This document shows, piece by piece, positions 1 to 12,000 of a stretch of DNA of 64,000 bases. Source of the DNA: Arenicola marina (lineage: Eukaryota; Annelida; Polychaeta; Arenicolidae); NCBI GenBank assembly GCA_964019135.1, contig OZ025263.1, positions 25,543,639 to 25,607,638 on the forward strand, in the 5' to 3' direction. The position numbers were made by a program, and so were the translations under genes. The notes beneath the pieces are model-generated. The model had not been told where the DNA came from. It ran no database searches and was given only the letters and a program-made list of their open reading frames with translations. Position 1 is the stretch's first letter. The number at the start of each line of letters is the position of its first letter.

Positions 1-44
1 GGTGGTCGCCTATCTCTTCGCCAGGAAATTCATCTCGGCCATCG
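1..44 (+). CDS. MFSD6: MFSD6-like exon A (partial, 3' end only)
   Basis: Base 1 is the last base of a codon; bases 2-43 read [14 protein letters not shown] and base 44 is the first base of a Gly codon finished in exon B. The donor is G|GTAAGC at 45. The peptide continues naturally into HVNVIYIG of exon B, as expected of an MFS loop and helix. The exon's last 14 bases form the first unit of the following 31-bp array. Confidence 0.8.
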
Positions 45-3000
45 GTAAGCTCGCTCCGCCTCATGTCGGCCATCAGTAAGCTCGCCCCGCCTCATCTCAA
101 CCATCAGTAAGCTCGCCCAGCCTCATCTCGGCCATCAGTAAGCTCGCTCCGCCTCATCTCAACCATCAGTAAGCTCGCCCAGCCTCATCTCGGCCATCAG
201 TAAGCTCGCTCCGCCTCATCTCAACCATCAGTAAGCTCGCCCCGCCTCATCTCGGCCATCAGTAAGCTCACCCAGCCTCATCTCAGCCATCAGTAATCTC
301 GCCCCGCCTCATCTCGGTCATCAGTAAACTCGCCCCGTCTCATCTCAACCATCAGTAAGCTCGCCCCGCCTCATGTCGGCCATCAGTAAGCTCGCCCCGC
401 CTCATCTCGGCCATCAGTAAGCTCGCTCCGCCTCATCGCGGCCATCAGTAAGCTCGCCCAGCCTCATCTCGGCCATCAGTAAGCTCGCCCAGCCTCATCT
501 CAGCCATCAGTAAGCTCGCCCCAACTCATGTCGGTCATCAGTAAGCTCGCCCAGCCTCATCTCGGCCTTCAGTAAGCTCGCCAAGCCTAATCTCGGCCTT
601 CAGTAAGCTCGCCCAGCCTCATCTCGGCCACCAGTAAGCTCGCCCAGCCTCATCTCTGCCATCAGTAAGCTCGCACGGCCTCATCTCGGCCATCAGTAAG
701 CTCACCCAGCCTCATCTCAGCCATCAGTAAGCTCACCCAGCCTCATCTCAGCCATCAGTAAGCTCGCCCCGCCTCATGTCGGTCATCAGTAAGCTCGCCC
801 CGCCTCATGTCGGTCATCAGTAAGCTCACCCAGCCTCATCTCAGCCATCAGTAAGCTCGCCCCGCCTCATCTCAGCCATCAGTAAACTCGCCCAGCCTCA
901 TCTCGGCCATCAGTAAGCTCGCTCCGCCTCATCTCGGCCGTCAGTAAGCTCGCCCCGCCTCATCTCGGCCATCAGTAAGCTCGCCCCGCCTCATCTCGGC
1001 CATCAGTAAGCTCGCCTCGCCTCATCTCGGCCATCAGTAAAGCTCGCCCCGCCTCATCTCAGCCATCAGTAAGCTCGCCCAGCCTCATCTCGGCCATCAG
1101 TAAGCTCGCCCCGCCTCATCTCGGCCATCAGTAAGCTCGCCCCGCCTCATCTCAGCCATCAGTAAGCTCACCCAGCCTCATCTCGGCCATCAGTAAGCTC
1201 GCCCCGCCTCATCTCGGCCATCAGTAAGCTCGCCCAGCCTCATCTCGGCCATCAGTAAGCTCGCCCAGCCTCATGTCGGCCATCATTAAGCTCGCTCCGC
1301 CTCATCTCAGCCATCAGTAAGCTCGCTCCGCCTCATCTCAGCCATCAGTAAGCTCGCCCAGCCTCATCTCAGCCATCAGTAAGCTCGCCCAGCCTCATGT
1401 CGGCCATCAGTAAGCTCGCTCCGCCTCATCTCGGCCATCAGTAAGCTCGCTCCGCCTCATCTCAGCCATCAGTAAGCTCGCCCAACCTCATCTCGGTCAT
1501 CAGTAAGCTCACCCAGCCTCATCTCGGCCATCAGTAAGCTCGCCCAGCCTCATCTCGGCCATCAGTAAGCTCGCCCAGCCTCATCTCGGCCATCAGTAAG
1601 CTCGCCCCGCCTCATCTCGGCCATCAGTAAGCTCGCCCCGCCTCATCTCAACCATCAGTAAGCTCGCCCCGCCTCATCTCGGCCACCAGTAAGCTCGCCC
1701 CGCCTCATGTCGGTCATCAGTAAGCTCGCCCAGCCTCGTCTCGCCCACCAGTAAGGTCGCCCAGCCTCATCTCGGCCACCAGTAAGCTCGCACCGCCTCA
1801 TCTCAACCATCAGTAAGCTCGCCCCGCCTCATCTCGGCCATCAGTAAGCTCACCCAGCCTCATCTCGGCCACCAGTAAGCTCGCCCAGCCTCATCTCGGC
1901 CACCAGTAAGCTCGCACCGCCTCATCTCAACCATCAGTAAGCTCGCCCAGCCTCATCTCAACCATCAGTAAGCTCGCCCCGCCTCATCTCGGCCACCAGT
2001 AAGCTCGCACCGTCTCATCTCAACCATCAGTAAGCTCGCCCCGCCTCATCTCGGCCATCAGTAAGCTCACCCAGCCTCATCTCGGCCATCAGTAAGCTCA
2101 CTCAGCCTCATCTCAGCCATCAGTAAGCTCGCCCCGCCTCATCTCAGTCATCAGTAAGCTCGCCCCGCCTCATGTCGGTCATCAGTAAGCTCGCCCAGCC
2201 TCATCTCGGCCACCAGTAAGCTCGCTCCGCCTCATCTCAACCATCAGTAAGCTCACCCAGCCTCATCGCAGGCATCAGTAAGCTCGCCCAGCCTCATCTC
2301 TGCCATCAGTAAGCTCGCCCAGCCTCATCTTGGTCTTCAGTAAGCTCGCCCCGCCTCATCTCGGCCACCAGTAAGCTCGCCCAGCCTCATCTCTGCCAGC
2401 AGTAAGCTCGCCCAGCCTCATCTCGGTCTTCAGTAAGCTCACCCCGCCTCATCTCGGCCACCAGTAAGCTCGCCCAGCCTCATCTCTGCCATCAGTAAGC
2501 TCGCCCGGCCTCATCTCGGCCATCAGTAAGCTCGCCCAGCCTCATCTCAGCCATCAGTAAGCTCGTCCAGCCTCATCTCAGCCATCAGTAAGCTCGCCCA
2601 GCCTCATCTCGGCCATCAGTAAGCTCGCCCGGCCTCATCTTAGCCATCAGTAAGATCGCCCCGCCTCATCTCTGCCATCAGTAAGCTCACCCCGCCTCAT
2701 CTCGGCCATCAGTAAGTTCGCCCGGCCTCATATCGGCCTTCATTAAGCTCGACCCGCCTCATCTCGACCATCAGTAAGCTCACCTGGCCTGATATCGGCC
2801 TTCAGTAAGCTCACCTGGCCTCATCTCGGCCTTCAGTAAGCTCGTCCCGCCTCATCTCCGCCATCAGTAAGCTCGCCCAGCCTCATCTCGGCCACCAGTA
2901 AGTTCGCCCCGCCTCATCTCGGCCATCAGTAAGCTCGTCCCGCCTCATCTCGGCCACCAGTAAGTTCGCCCCGCCTCATCTCGGCCACCAGTAAGTTCGC

Positions 3001-6000
3001 CCCGCCTCATCCCGGCCACCAGTAAGTTCGCCCCGCCTCATCTCGGCCACCAGTAAGTTCGCCCCGCCTCATCTCGGCCACCAGTAAGTTCGCCCCGCCT
3101 CATCTCGGCCACCAGTAAGTTCGCCCCGCCTCATCTCGTTAGACATATTGTGGTACTTATGTCCCGAACCTTTTAGTGAATGCTGATTAGACATGTAGTA
3201 CTAAATACTAGATCGTATACTACAAGCGAACAAACGGGGCCGGCTTGGTAGCTCAGTGGGCTAGAGATATCGCTTAACGGCGCGTGGGTCGGTGGTTCGA
3301 GCCCCGCTGTGGCCATGTCTGTGTGGTCGCAGGATGCATATCCCATGTCCTTCTTCGCAAAGAGTAGGGGGTTACCCCCGGGGACATGGCTCCACTCTCC
3401 CTTCCTTCTCCCGTTGACGCGATATGACCAAAAGTTAAAGCTTCCTGAATATACAACCAACAAGCGAGCAAACAGCGACTGTATTTGTTTAGTTACAAGA
3501 CACTTGGCATAGACATCTACTCCGGCCCTCGCGTGAAGTCACCAGGGACACTATCACCCTCACACTGAAATACGCTGTTGGGCAGAAGGGCTTGATGGGA
3601 GGAGGAAAAAGCAAAACCACACAGTCGTGTACTCCTTATGACGGCTTCCCAGCGACCGACAAGATGGTCTGTCTGTGTGTCACCCCCAGACACTAGAGGC
3701 GGCGCCGTCGTCTTGAAGGGGCGTCGAGTAAACGTGACACTGACGCATTGGTGGCCATTGGTTGGGGAGGAGAGAGAGAGAGGGGAGGAGAGAGAGAGAG
3801 GGGGGGGGGGGGGGATGTCGCGATGAGGGTGCTGGAAGGTTGGCGCAAGCACTGTCAAGAGTGCGGGAGTTTGTATCCACCCGGGCTCCGCGGTCTTTAT
3901 CTGCCAGGGTGGTGGTGTCTCTATCTGCCAGGATGATGGTGTCTCTATCTGCCAGGGTGGTGGTGTCTCTATCTGCCAGGGTGGTGGTGTCTCTATCTGC
4001 CAGGGTGACGGTGTCTCCATCTGCCAGAGGGGTGATGTCCCTATCCGCAATGGTGATGAAGTCCCTGTCATAGTGCTGGGGTCTGTCTCTACCAGTGTGT
4101 TAGGTCACCATGGCGGCGCGTGTCTCGTTGCCCAGGGGAGGTTTTAGCCTGGCGGTTGTTACCCTGGAGACGAGTGGTGTCTCAGCCTCCCTTTTATCGA
4201 CCCCTCAGATCGTGCCCTGTCAAACAGCGTGTAACAACATCACCCACAGCAGCTCCATGACGCCTAACATCAGCGCTGCCTTAGGGGGCATTTTGGGATT
4301 CGATGACGTCATCCCCTTGTTCATGACGTCGATACTCTTCCATTGCTATGATATTGGCATAATGAGATGTGTGACTGAGGCTACGTCGGACTTTTCTTTA
4401 CATAATTTTCAAGGCAATAATATCGTCATCATGTATCTAGTATATAAAGTAAATAATTAATAGTATAGGTAAACCTGAATAACTCTAAAGTGTATTTGTT
4501 TACACCGTCTTGTACCCATCAACGTCTATCTGTTCAAACAGGGAAACATTTAGAGCACATACACATGACAAATTGAATATTGCATACCCATTTAATCGTA
4601 CTCCAATAATATAATATCTAATATTGTTTTTTATCCTTGTAGGTCACGTCAATGTCATCTACATAGGCATGCTGGGTAATGTGGCTCGCTTCCTGTACGT
4701 GTCCTACCTACGTAACCCATGGTGGGTGCTACCCTTCGAGTTTCTACAAGGTACGTGCCCAGTGGGGGAACCAGGGGGGTGGGGGGAGGGGGTAACCCGT
4801 GGTGGGTGCTGTCCTTCGAGTTTCTACAAAGTACGTGCCCAGTGGGGGAACCAAGGGGTGGGGGAGGGGGTAAAACGTGGTGGGTGCTGCCCTTCGAGTT
4901 TCTAGAGGGTACGTGCCCAGTGGGGGAACCAGTAGGGAGGGGGGCGTACCCAGTCCACGACAAAAGGCGTGGTGTGACCCCATGGTGATGTGACCCCATG
5001 GTGATGTGACCCCATGGTAATGTCACCCATAGTGATGTCACTCAATGGTGATGTCACCCCATGGTGATGCCACGTCTTAGTGATGTCACTCCATGGTGAT
5101 GTCATCCCATGATGATGTCACTCCATGGTGATGTCACCCCATTGTGATGCCACGCCTTAGTGATGTCACCCCATGGTGATGTCACCCATGGTGATGTCAC
5201 TCTATGATGATGTCACCCCATGGTGATGTCACCCTATTGTGGTGTCACCCATGGTGGCGTCACCTCGTCGTTATGTAACGTCGTAGTTATGTCACTACAT
5301 GATGACATCACCCCATGGCGGTGTCACCCCATGGCGGTGTCACCTCATGGCGGTGTCACCTCATGGCGGTGTCACCTCATGGTGATGTCACCTCACGGTG
5401 GTATCGCTACATGGTGGTGCCTCATTATATCAGTCTACGAACGACAGGACAACCGATACGCCAGATTAGTTTGACCGACCCCCCGGGTGGGGGCGCCACT
5501 GGTTGCTTGGCCTTGGGTGTGTTGACTGAGCTCTCGTCGGTCGCCCAGAGACAGCCGCATTATACCCACCGCCATTTTGGGGGAAGCAAACACTGAGATT
5601 AACAGGCGGGATAATGATGCAGGTCACAGAGGTCATAACAAGGTCATATATTTATAGAGGTCATCGACTCGTAAAGATTCCCATGGGTCATAGATTCCCA
5701 TAGGTCATATATTCCCATAGGTCATATATTCCCATAGGTCATAGATTCCCATAGGTCATAGATTCCCATATGTCATCGATTCCCATAGGTCATAGGTTCC
5801 CATAGGTCATAGATTCCCATAGGTCATAGATTCCCAGCGGTCATATATTCCAAGAGGTCATAGATTCCAAGGGGTCATCGATGCCTAGAGGTCATAGATG
5901 CCTAGAGGTCATAGATGCCTAAAGGTCATAGATGCCTAGAGGTCATAGATGCCTATAGGTCATAGATTCGCTCTTACGCTTTCATGATGCTTGTACGTGA

Positions 6001-9000
6001 ACGCTGTATAAAAATTATAATACGTTGGTATCAGTACGTGTGAGTCACGGTGTTTCATGTTGCGACGGCTGACTGGCGCTGAATACTCGGGCTGGGTTGG
6101 AGATGCGTATAGTGCATGGTGCGACCTTGGCTCGTCCAGGACTGGCCCGGGATAACCCGATCCCCTCCTGAAGGCCGGCCTACAGGCCGACAGGGCTCTT
6201 CGAGGCTGTTGACGGCTTGAGCAGCCCACGAGAGCCCAATAGCGGAAGTACCGTAATGAGGAGAGGGTGACGAGAGTGAGGGTGGCCAGGGAGGGGAGTG
6301 GTTGTATGGGTGTTTGGGTGTGTGAGGGTGTGTGGGTGTGAATTGCCCGCTTTATGGGGTGCGGAGATGCTGGGCGAGGGGCAGATCCGTACGGCGCCTC
6401 CTCAGCAGATCAATAAATGCTTGCTGAGTAGTCCTCCTCCCACTCCAACGCCCACCACACACCCCAGGCCCTAATATCTGCCGCTTGAAGAAGCCGCGCC
6501 CCCCTCCTCCACCCCCGTCCGCCTTCCCCACCCCCGCCCGCCTCTCTCCCCCACCCAGACCTGCCGGCCGGCGGCGGTGGCAGCAATTTTCATCTCGGCG
6601 TCCACAAGGAGGACTCAGCTTTTTTCTCAGAGAGGAGGAGGCAGCCTTCGGCTATCGGTTACAAAAGAGCCGAGCCATACATTAACAGTTGGTTAAGAGG
6701 GACCCAGGCCTCAGTTAGTGGTTAAAGAGGAGCCATACATTAACAGTTGGTTAAGAGGGACCCAGGCCTCAGTTAGTGGTTAAAGAGGAGCCATACATTG
6801 ACTGTTGGTTAAGAGGGACCCAGGCCTGAGTTAATGGTTAAAGAGGAGCCATACATTGACTGTTGGTTAAGAGAAAGAGGGGTCATACATTAACTGTTGG
6901 TTACTAGAGATCCAGGCCTCAGTTAATGGTTAAAGAGGGGCCATACATTAACTGTTGGTTAAGAGGGACCCAGGCCTCAGTTAGTGGTTAAAGAGGAGCC
7001 ATACCTTCACTGGTGGTTAAGAGGGACCCAGGCCTCAGTTAGTGGTTAAAGAGGAGCCATACATTAACTGTTGGTTAAGAGGGACCCAGGCCTCAGTTAA
7101 TGGTTAAAGAGGAGCCATACATTGACTGTTGGTTAAGAGGGACCCAGGCCTCAGTTAGTGGTTAAAGAGGAGCCATACATTGACTGTTGGTTAAGAGGGA
7201 CCCAGGCCTCAGTTAATGGTTAAAGAGGAGCCATACATTGACTGTTGGTTAAGAGGGACCCAGGCCTCAGTTAGTGGTTAAAGAGGAGCCATGCATTGAC
7301 TGTTGGTTAAAAGGGACCCAGGCCTCAGTTAGTGGTTAAAGAGGGGTCATACATTAACTGTTGGTTACTAGAGATCCAGGGCGCAGTTAATGGTTAAAGA
7401 GAAGTCATACATTAACTGTTGGTTAAGAGGGACCCAGGCCTCAGTTAGTGGTTAAACAGGGGCCATACATTAACTGTTGGTTAAAAGGGATCCAGGCCTC
7501 AGTTAATGGTTAAAGAGGGGCCATACATTAACTGTTGGTTAAAAGGGATCCCGGCCTCAGTTAATGGTTAAAGAGGAGCCATACATTAACTGTTGGTGAA
7601 AAGGGATCCAGGCCTCAGTTAGTGATTAAAGAGGGGTCATACATTAACTGTTGGTTAAAAGGGATCCAGGCCTCAGTTAATGGTTAAAGAGGGGCCAGAC
7701 ATTAACTGTTGGTTAAGAGGGACCCAGGCCTCAGTTAATGGTTAAAGAGGAGCCATACATTGACTGTTGGTTAAGAGGGACCCAGGCCTCAGTTAGTGGT
7801 TAAAGAGGAGCCATACATTGACTGTTGGTTAAAAGGGACCCAGGCCTCAGTTAGTGGTTAAAGAGGGGTGATACATTAACTGTTGGTTACTAGAGATCCA
7901 GGCCGCAGTTAATGGTTAAAGAGAAGTCATACATTAACTGTTGGTTAAAAGGGATCCAGGCCTCAGTTAGTGGTTAAACAGGGGCCATACATTAACTGTT
8001 GGTTAAAAGGGATCCAGGCCTCAGTTAATGGTTAAAGAGGGGCCATACATTAACTGTTGGTTAAAAGGGATCCCGGCCTCAGTTAATGGTTAAAGAGGAG
8101 CCATACATTAACTGTTGGTGAAAAGGGATCCAGGCCTCAGTTAGTGATTAAAGAGGGGTCATACATTAACTGTTGGTTGAAACGGATCCAGGCCTCAGTT
8201 AATGGTTAAACATGGGCCATACATTAACTGTTGGTTAAAAGGGACCCAGGCCTCAGTTAATGGTTAAAGAGGGGCCATACATTAACTGTTGGTTAAGAGG
8301 GACCCAGGCCTCAGTTAATGGTTAAAGAGGGGTCATACATTAACTGTTGGTTACTAGAGATCCAGGCCTCAGTTAATGGTTAAAGAGGGGCCATACATTA
8401 ACTGTTGGTTAAGAGGGACCCAGGCCTCAGTTAGTGGTTAAAGAGGAGCCATACCTTCACTGGTGGTTAAGAGGGACCCAGGCCTCAGTTAGTGGTTAAA
8501 GAGGAGCCATACATTAACTGTTGGTTAAGAGGGACCCAGGCCTCAGTTAATGGTTAAAGAGGAGCCATACATTGACTGTTGGTTAAGAGGGACCCAGGCC
8601 TCAGTTAGTGGTTAAAGAGGAGCCATACATTGACTGTTGGTTAAGAGGGACCCAGGCCTCAGTTAATGGTTAAAGAGGAGCCATACATTGACTGTTGGTT
8701 AAGAGGGACCCAGGCCTCAGTTAGTGGTTAAAGAGGAGCCATGCATTGACTGTTGGTTAAAAGGGACCCAGGCCTCAGTTAGTGGTTAAAGAGGGGTCAT
8801 ACATTAACTGTTGGTTACTAGAGATCCAGGCCTCAGTTAATGGTTAAAGAGGGGCCATACATTAACTGTTGGTTAAAAGGGATCCCGGCCTCAGTTAATG
8901 GTTAAACAGGGGCCATACATTAACTGTTGGTTAAAAGGGATCCAGGCCTCAGTTAATGGTTAAAGAGGGGCCATACATTAACTGTTGGTTAAAAGGGATC

Positions 9001-12000
9001 CCGGCCTCAGTTAATGGTTAAAGAGGAGCCATACATTAACTGTTGGTGAAAAGGGATCCAGGCCTCAGTTAGTGATTAAAGAGGGGTCATACATTAACTG
9101 TTGGTTAAAAGGGATCCAGGCCTCAGTTAATGGTTAAAGAGGGGCCAGACATTAACTGTTGGTTAAGAGGGACCCAGGCCTCAGTTAATGGTTAAAGAGG
9201 AGCCATACATTGACTGTTGGTTAAGAGGGACCCAGGCCTCAGTTAGTGGTTAAAGAGGAGCCATACATTGACTGTTGGTTAAAAGGGACCCAGGCCTCAG
9301 TTAGTGGTTAAAGAGGGGTGATACATTAACTGTTGGTTACTAGAGATCCAGGCCGCAGTTAATGGTTAAAGAGAAGTCATACATTAACTGTTGGTTAAAA
9401 GGGATCCAGGCCTCAGTTAGTGGTTAAACAGGGGCCATACATTAACTGTTGGTTAAAAGGGATCCAGGCCTCAGTTAATGGTTAAAGAGGGGCCATACAT
9501 TAACTGTTGGTTAAAAGGGATCCCGGCCTCAGTTAATGGTTAAAGAGGAGCCATACATTAACTGTTGGTGAAAAGGGATCCAGGCCTCAGTTAGTGATTA
9601 AAGAGGGGTCATACATTAACTGTTGGTTGAAACGGATCCAGGCCTCAGTTAATGGTTAAACATGGGCCATACATTAACTGTTGGTTAAAAGGGACCCAGG
9701 CCTCAGTTAATGGTTAAAGAGGGGCCATACATTAACTGTTGGTTAAGAGGGACCCAGGCCTCAGTTAATGGTTAAAGAGGGGCCATACATTAACTGTTGG
9801 TTAAAAGGGATCCAGGCCTAAGTTAATGGTTAAAGAGGGGTCATACATTAACTGTTGGTTAAAAGGGATCCAGGCCTCAGTCAGTGGTTAAAGAGGGGTC
9901 ATACATTAACTGTTGGTTAAAAAGGATCCAGGCCTCAGTTAATGGTTAAAGAGGGGCCATACATTAACTGATGGTTAAGAGGGACCCAGGCCTCAGTTAA
10001 TGGCTAAAGAGGAGCCATACATTAACTGTTGGTTAAGAGGGACCCAGGCCTCAGTTAGTGGTTAAACATGGGCCATACATTAACTGTTGGTTAAAAGGGA
10101 TCCAGGCCTCAGTTAATGGTTAAAGAGGAGCCATACATGAACTGTTGGTTAAGTGGGACCCAGGACTCAGTTAGTGGTTAAACAGGGGCCATACATTAAC
10201 TGTTGGTTAAAGGGATCCAGGCCTCAGTTAATGGTTAAAGAGGGGCCATACATTAACTGTTGGTTAAGAGGGATCCAGGCCTCAGTTAATGGTTAAAGAG
10301 AATCCATACATTAACTGTTGGTTAAGAGGGACCCAGGCCTCAGTTAATGGTTAAAGAGGAGCCATACATTAACTGTTGGTTAAAGGGGATCCAGGCCTCA
10401 GTTAATGGTTAAAGAGGGGCCATATATTAACTTTTGGTTAAAAGGGATCCAGGCCTCAGTTAGTGGCTAAAGAGGAGCCATACATTGACTGTTGGTTAAA
10501 AGGGACCCAGGCCTCAGTTAGTGGTTAAAGAGGGGTCATACATTAACTGTTGGTTACTAGAGATCCAGGCCGCAGTTAATGGTTAAAGAGGGGCCATACA
10601 TTAACTGTTGGTTAAGAGGGACCCAGGCCTCAGTTAATGGTTAAAGAGAAGTCATAAATTAACTGTTGGTTAAGAGGGACCCAGGCCTCAGTTAGTGGTT
10701 AAACAGGGGCCATACATTAACTGGTGGTTAAAAGGGATCCAGGTCTCAGTTAATGGTTAAAGAGGGGCCATACATTAACTGTTGGTTAAAAGGGATCCCG
10801 GCCTCAGTTAATGGTTAAAGAGGAGCCATACATTAACTGTTGATGAAAAGGGATCCAGGCCTCAGTTAGTGATTAAAGAGGGGTCATACATTAACTGTTG
10901 GTTAAAAGGGATCCAGGCCTCAGTTAATGGTTAAAGAGGGGCCATACATTAACTGATGGTTAAGAGGGACCCAGGCCTCAGTTAATGGTTAAAGAGGAGC
11001 CATACATTAACTGTTGGTTAAGAGGCACCCAGGCCTCAGTTAGTGGTTAAACATGGGCCATACATTAACTGTTGGTTAAAAGGGATCCAGGCCTTAGTTA
11101 GTGGTTAAAGAGGAGCCATACATTGACTGTTGGTTAAAAGGGACCCAGGCCTCAGTTAATGGTTAAAGAGGGGCCATACATTAACTGTTGGTTAAGAGGG
11201 ACCCAGGCCTCAGTTAATGGTTAAAGAGGAGCCATACATTAACTGTTGGTTAAGAGGGACCCAGGACTCAGTTAGTGGTTAAACAGGGGCCATACATTAA
11301 CTGTTGGTTAAAAGGGATCCAGGCCTCAGTTAATGGTTAAAGAGGGGCCATACATTAACTGTTGGTTAAAAGGGATCCAGGCCTCAGTTAATGGTTAAAG
11401 AGGAGCCATACATTAACTGTTGGTTAAAAGGGATCCAGGCCTCAGTCAGTGGTTAAAGAGGGGTCATACATTAACTGTTGGTTAAAAGGGATCCAGGCCT
11501 CAGTTAATGGTTAAAGAGGGGCCATAAATTAACTGATGGTTAAGAGGGACCCAGGCCTCAGTTAGTGGTTAAAGAGGAGCCATACATTGACTGTTGGTTA
11601 AAAGGAACCCAGGCCTCAGTTAATGCTTAAATAGGAGCCATACATTAACTGTTGGTTAAGAGGGACCCAGGCCTCAGTTAATGCTTAAGTAGGAGCCATA
11701 CATTAACTGTTGGTTAAGAGGGACCCAGGCCTCAGTTAATGGTTAAAGAGGAGCCATACATTAACTGTTGGTTAAAAGGGACCCAGGCCACAGTTAATGC
11801 TTAAATAGGAGCCATACATTAACTGTTGGTTAAGAGGGACCCAGGCCTCAGTTAATGCTTAAGTAGGAGCCATACATTAACTGTTGGTTAAGAGGGACCC
11901 AGGCCTCAGTTAGTGGTTAAACAGGAGCCATACATTAACTGTTGCTTAAAAGGGATCCAGGCCTCAGTTAATGGTTAAAGAGGGGCCATACATTAACTGT

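Noticed and set aside
4110..4460. 116-codon frame in intron A
   Set aside because: No recognisable motif, inside an intron on the gene strand, composition like surrounding DNA.
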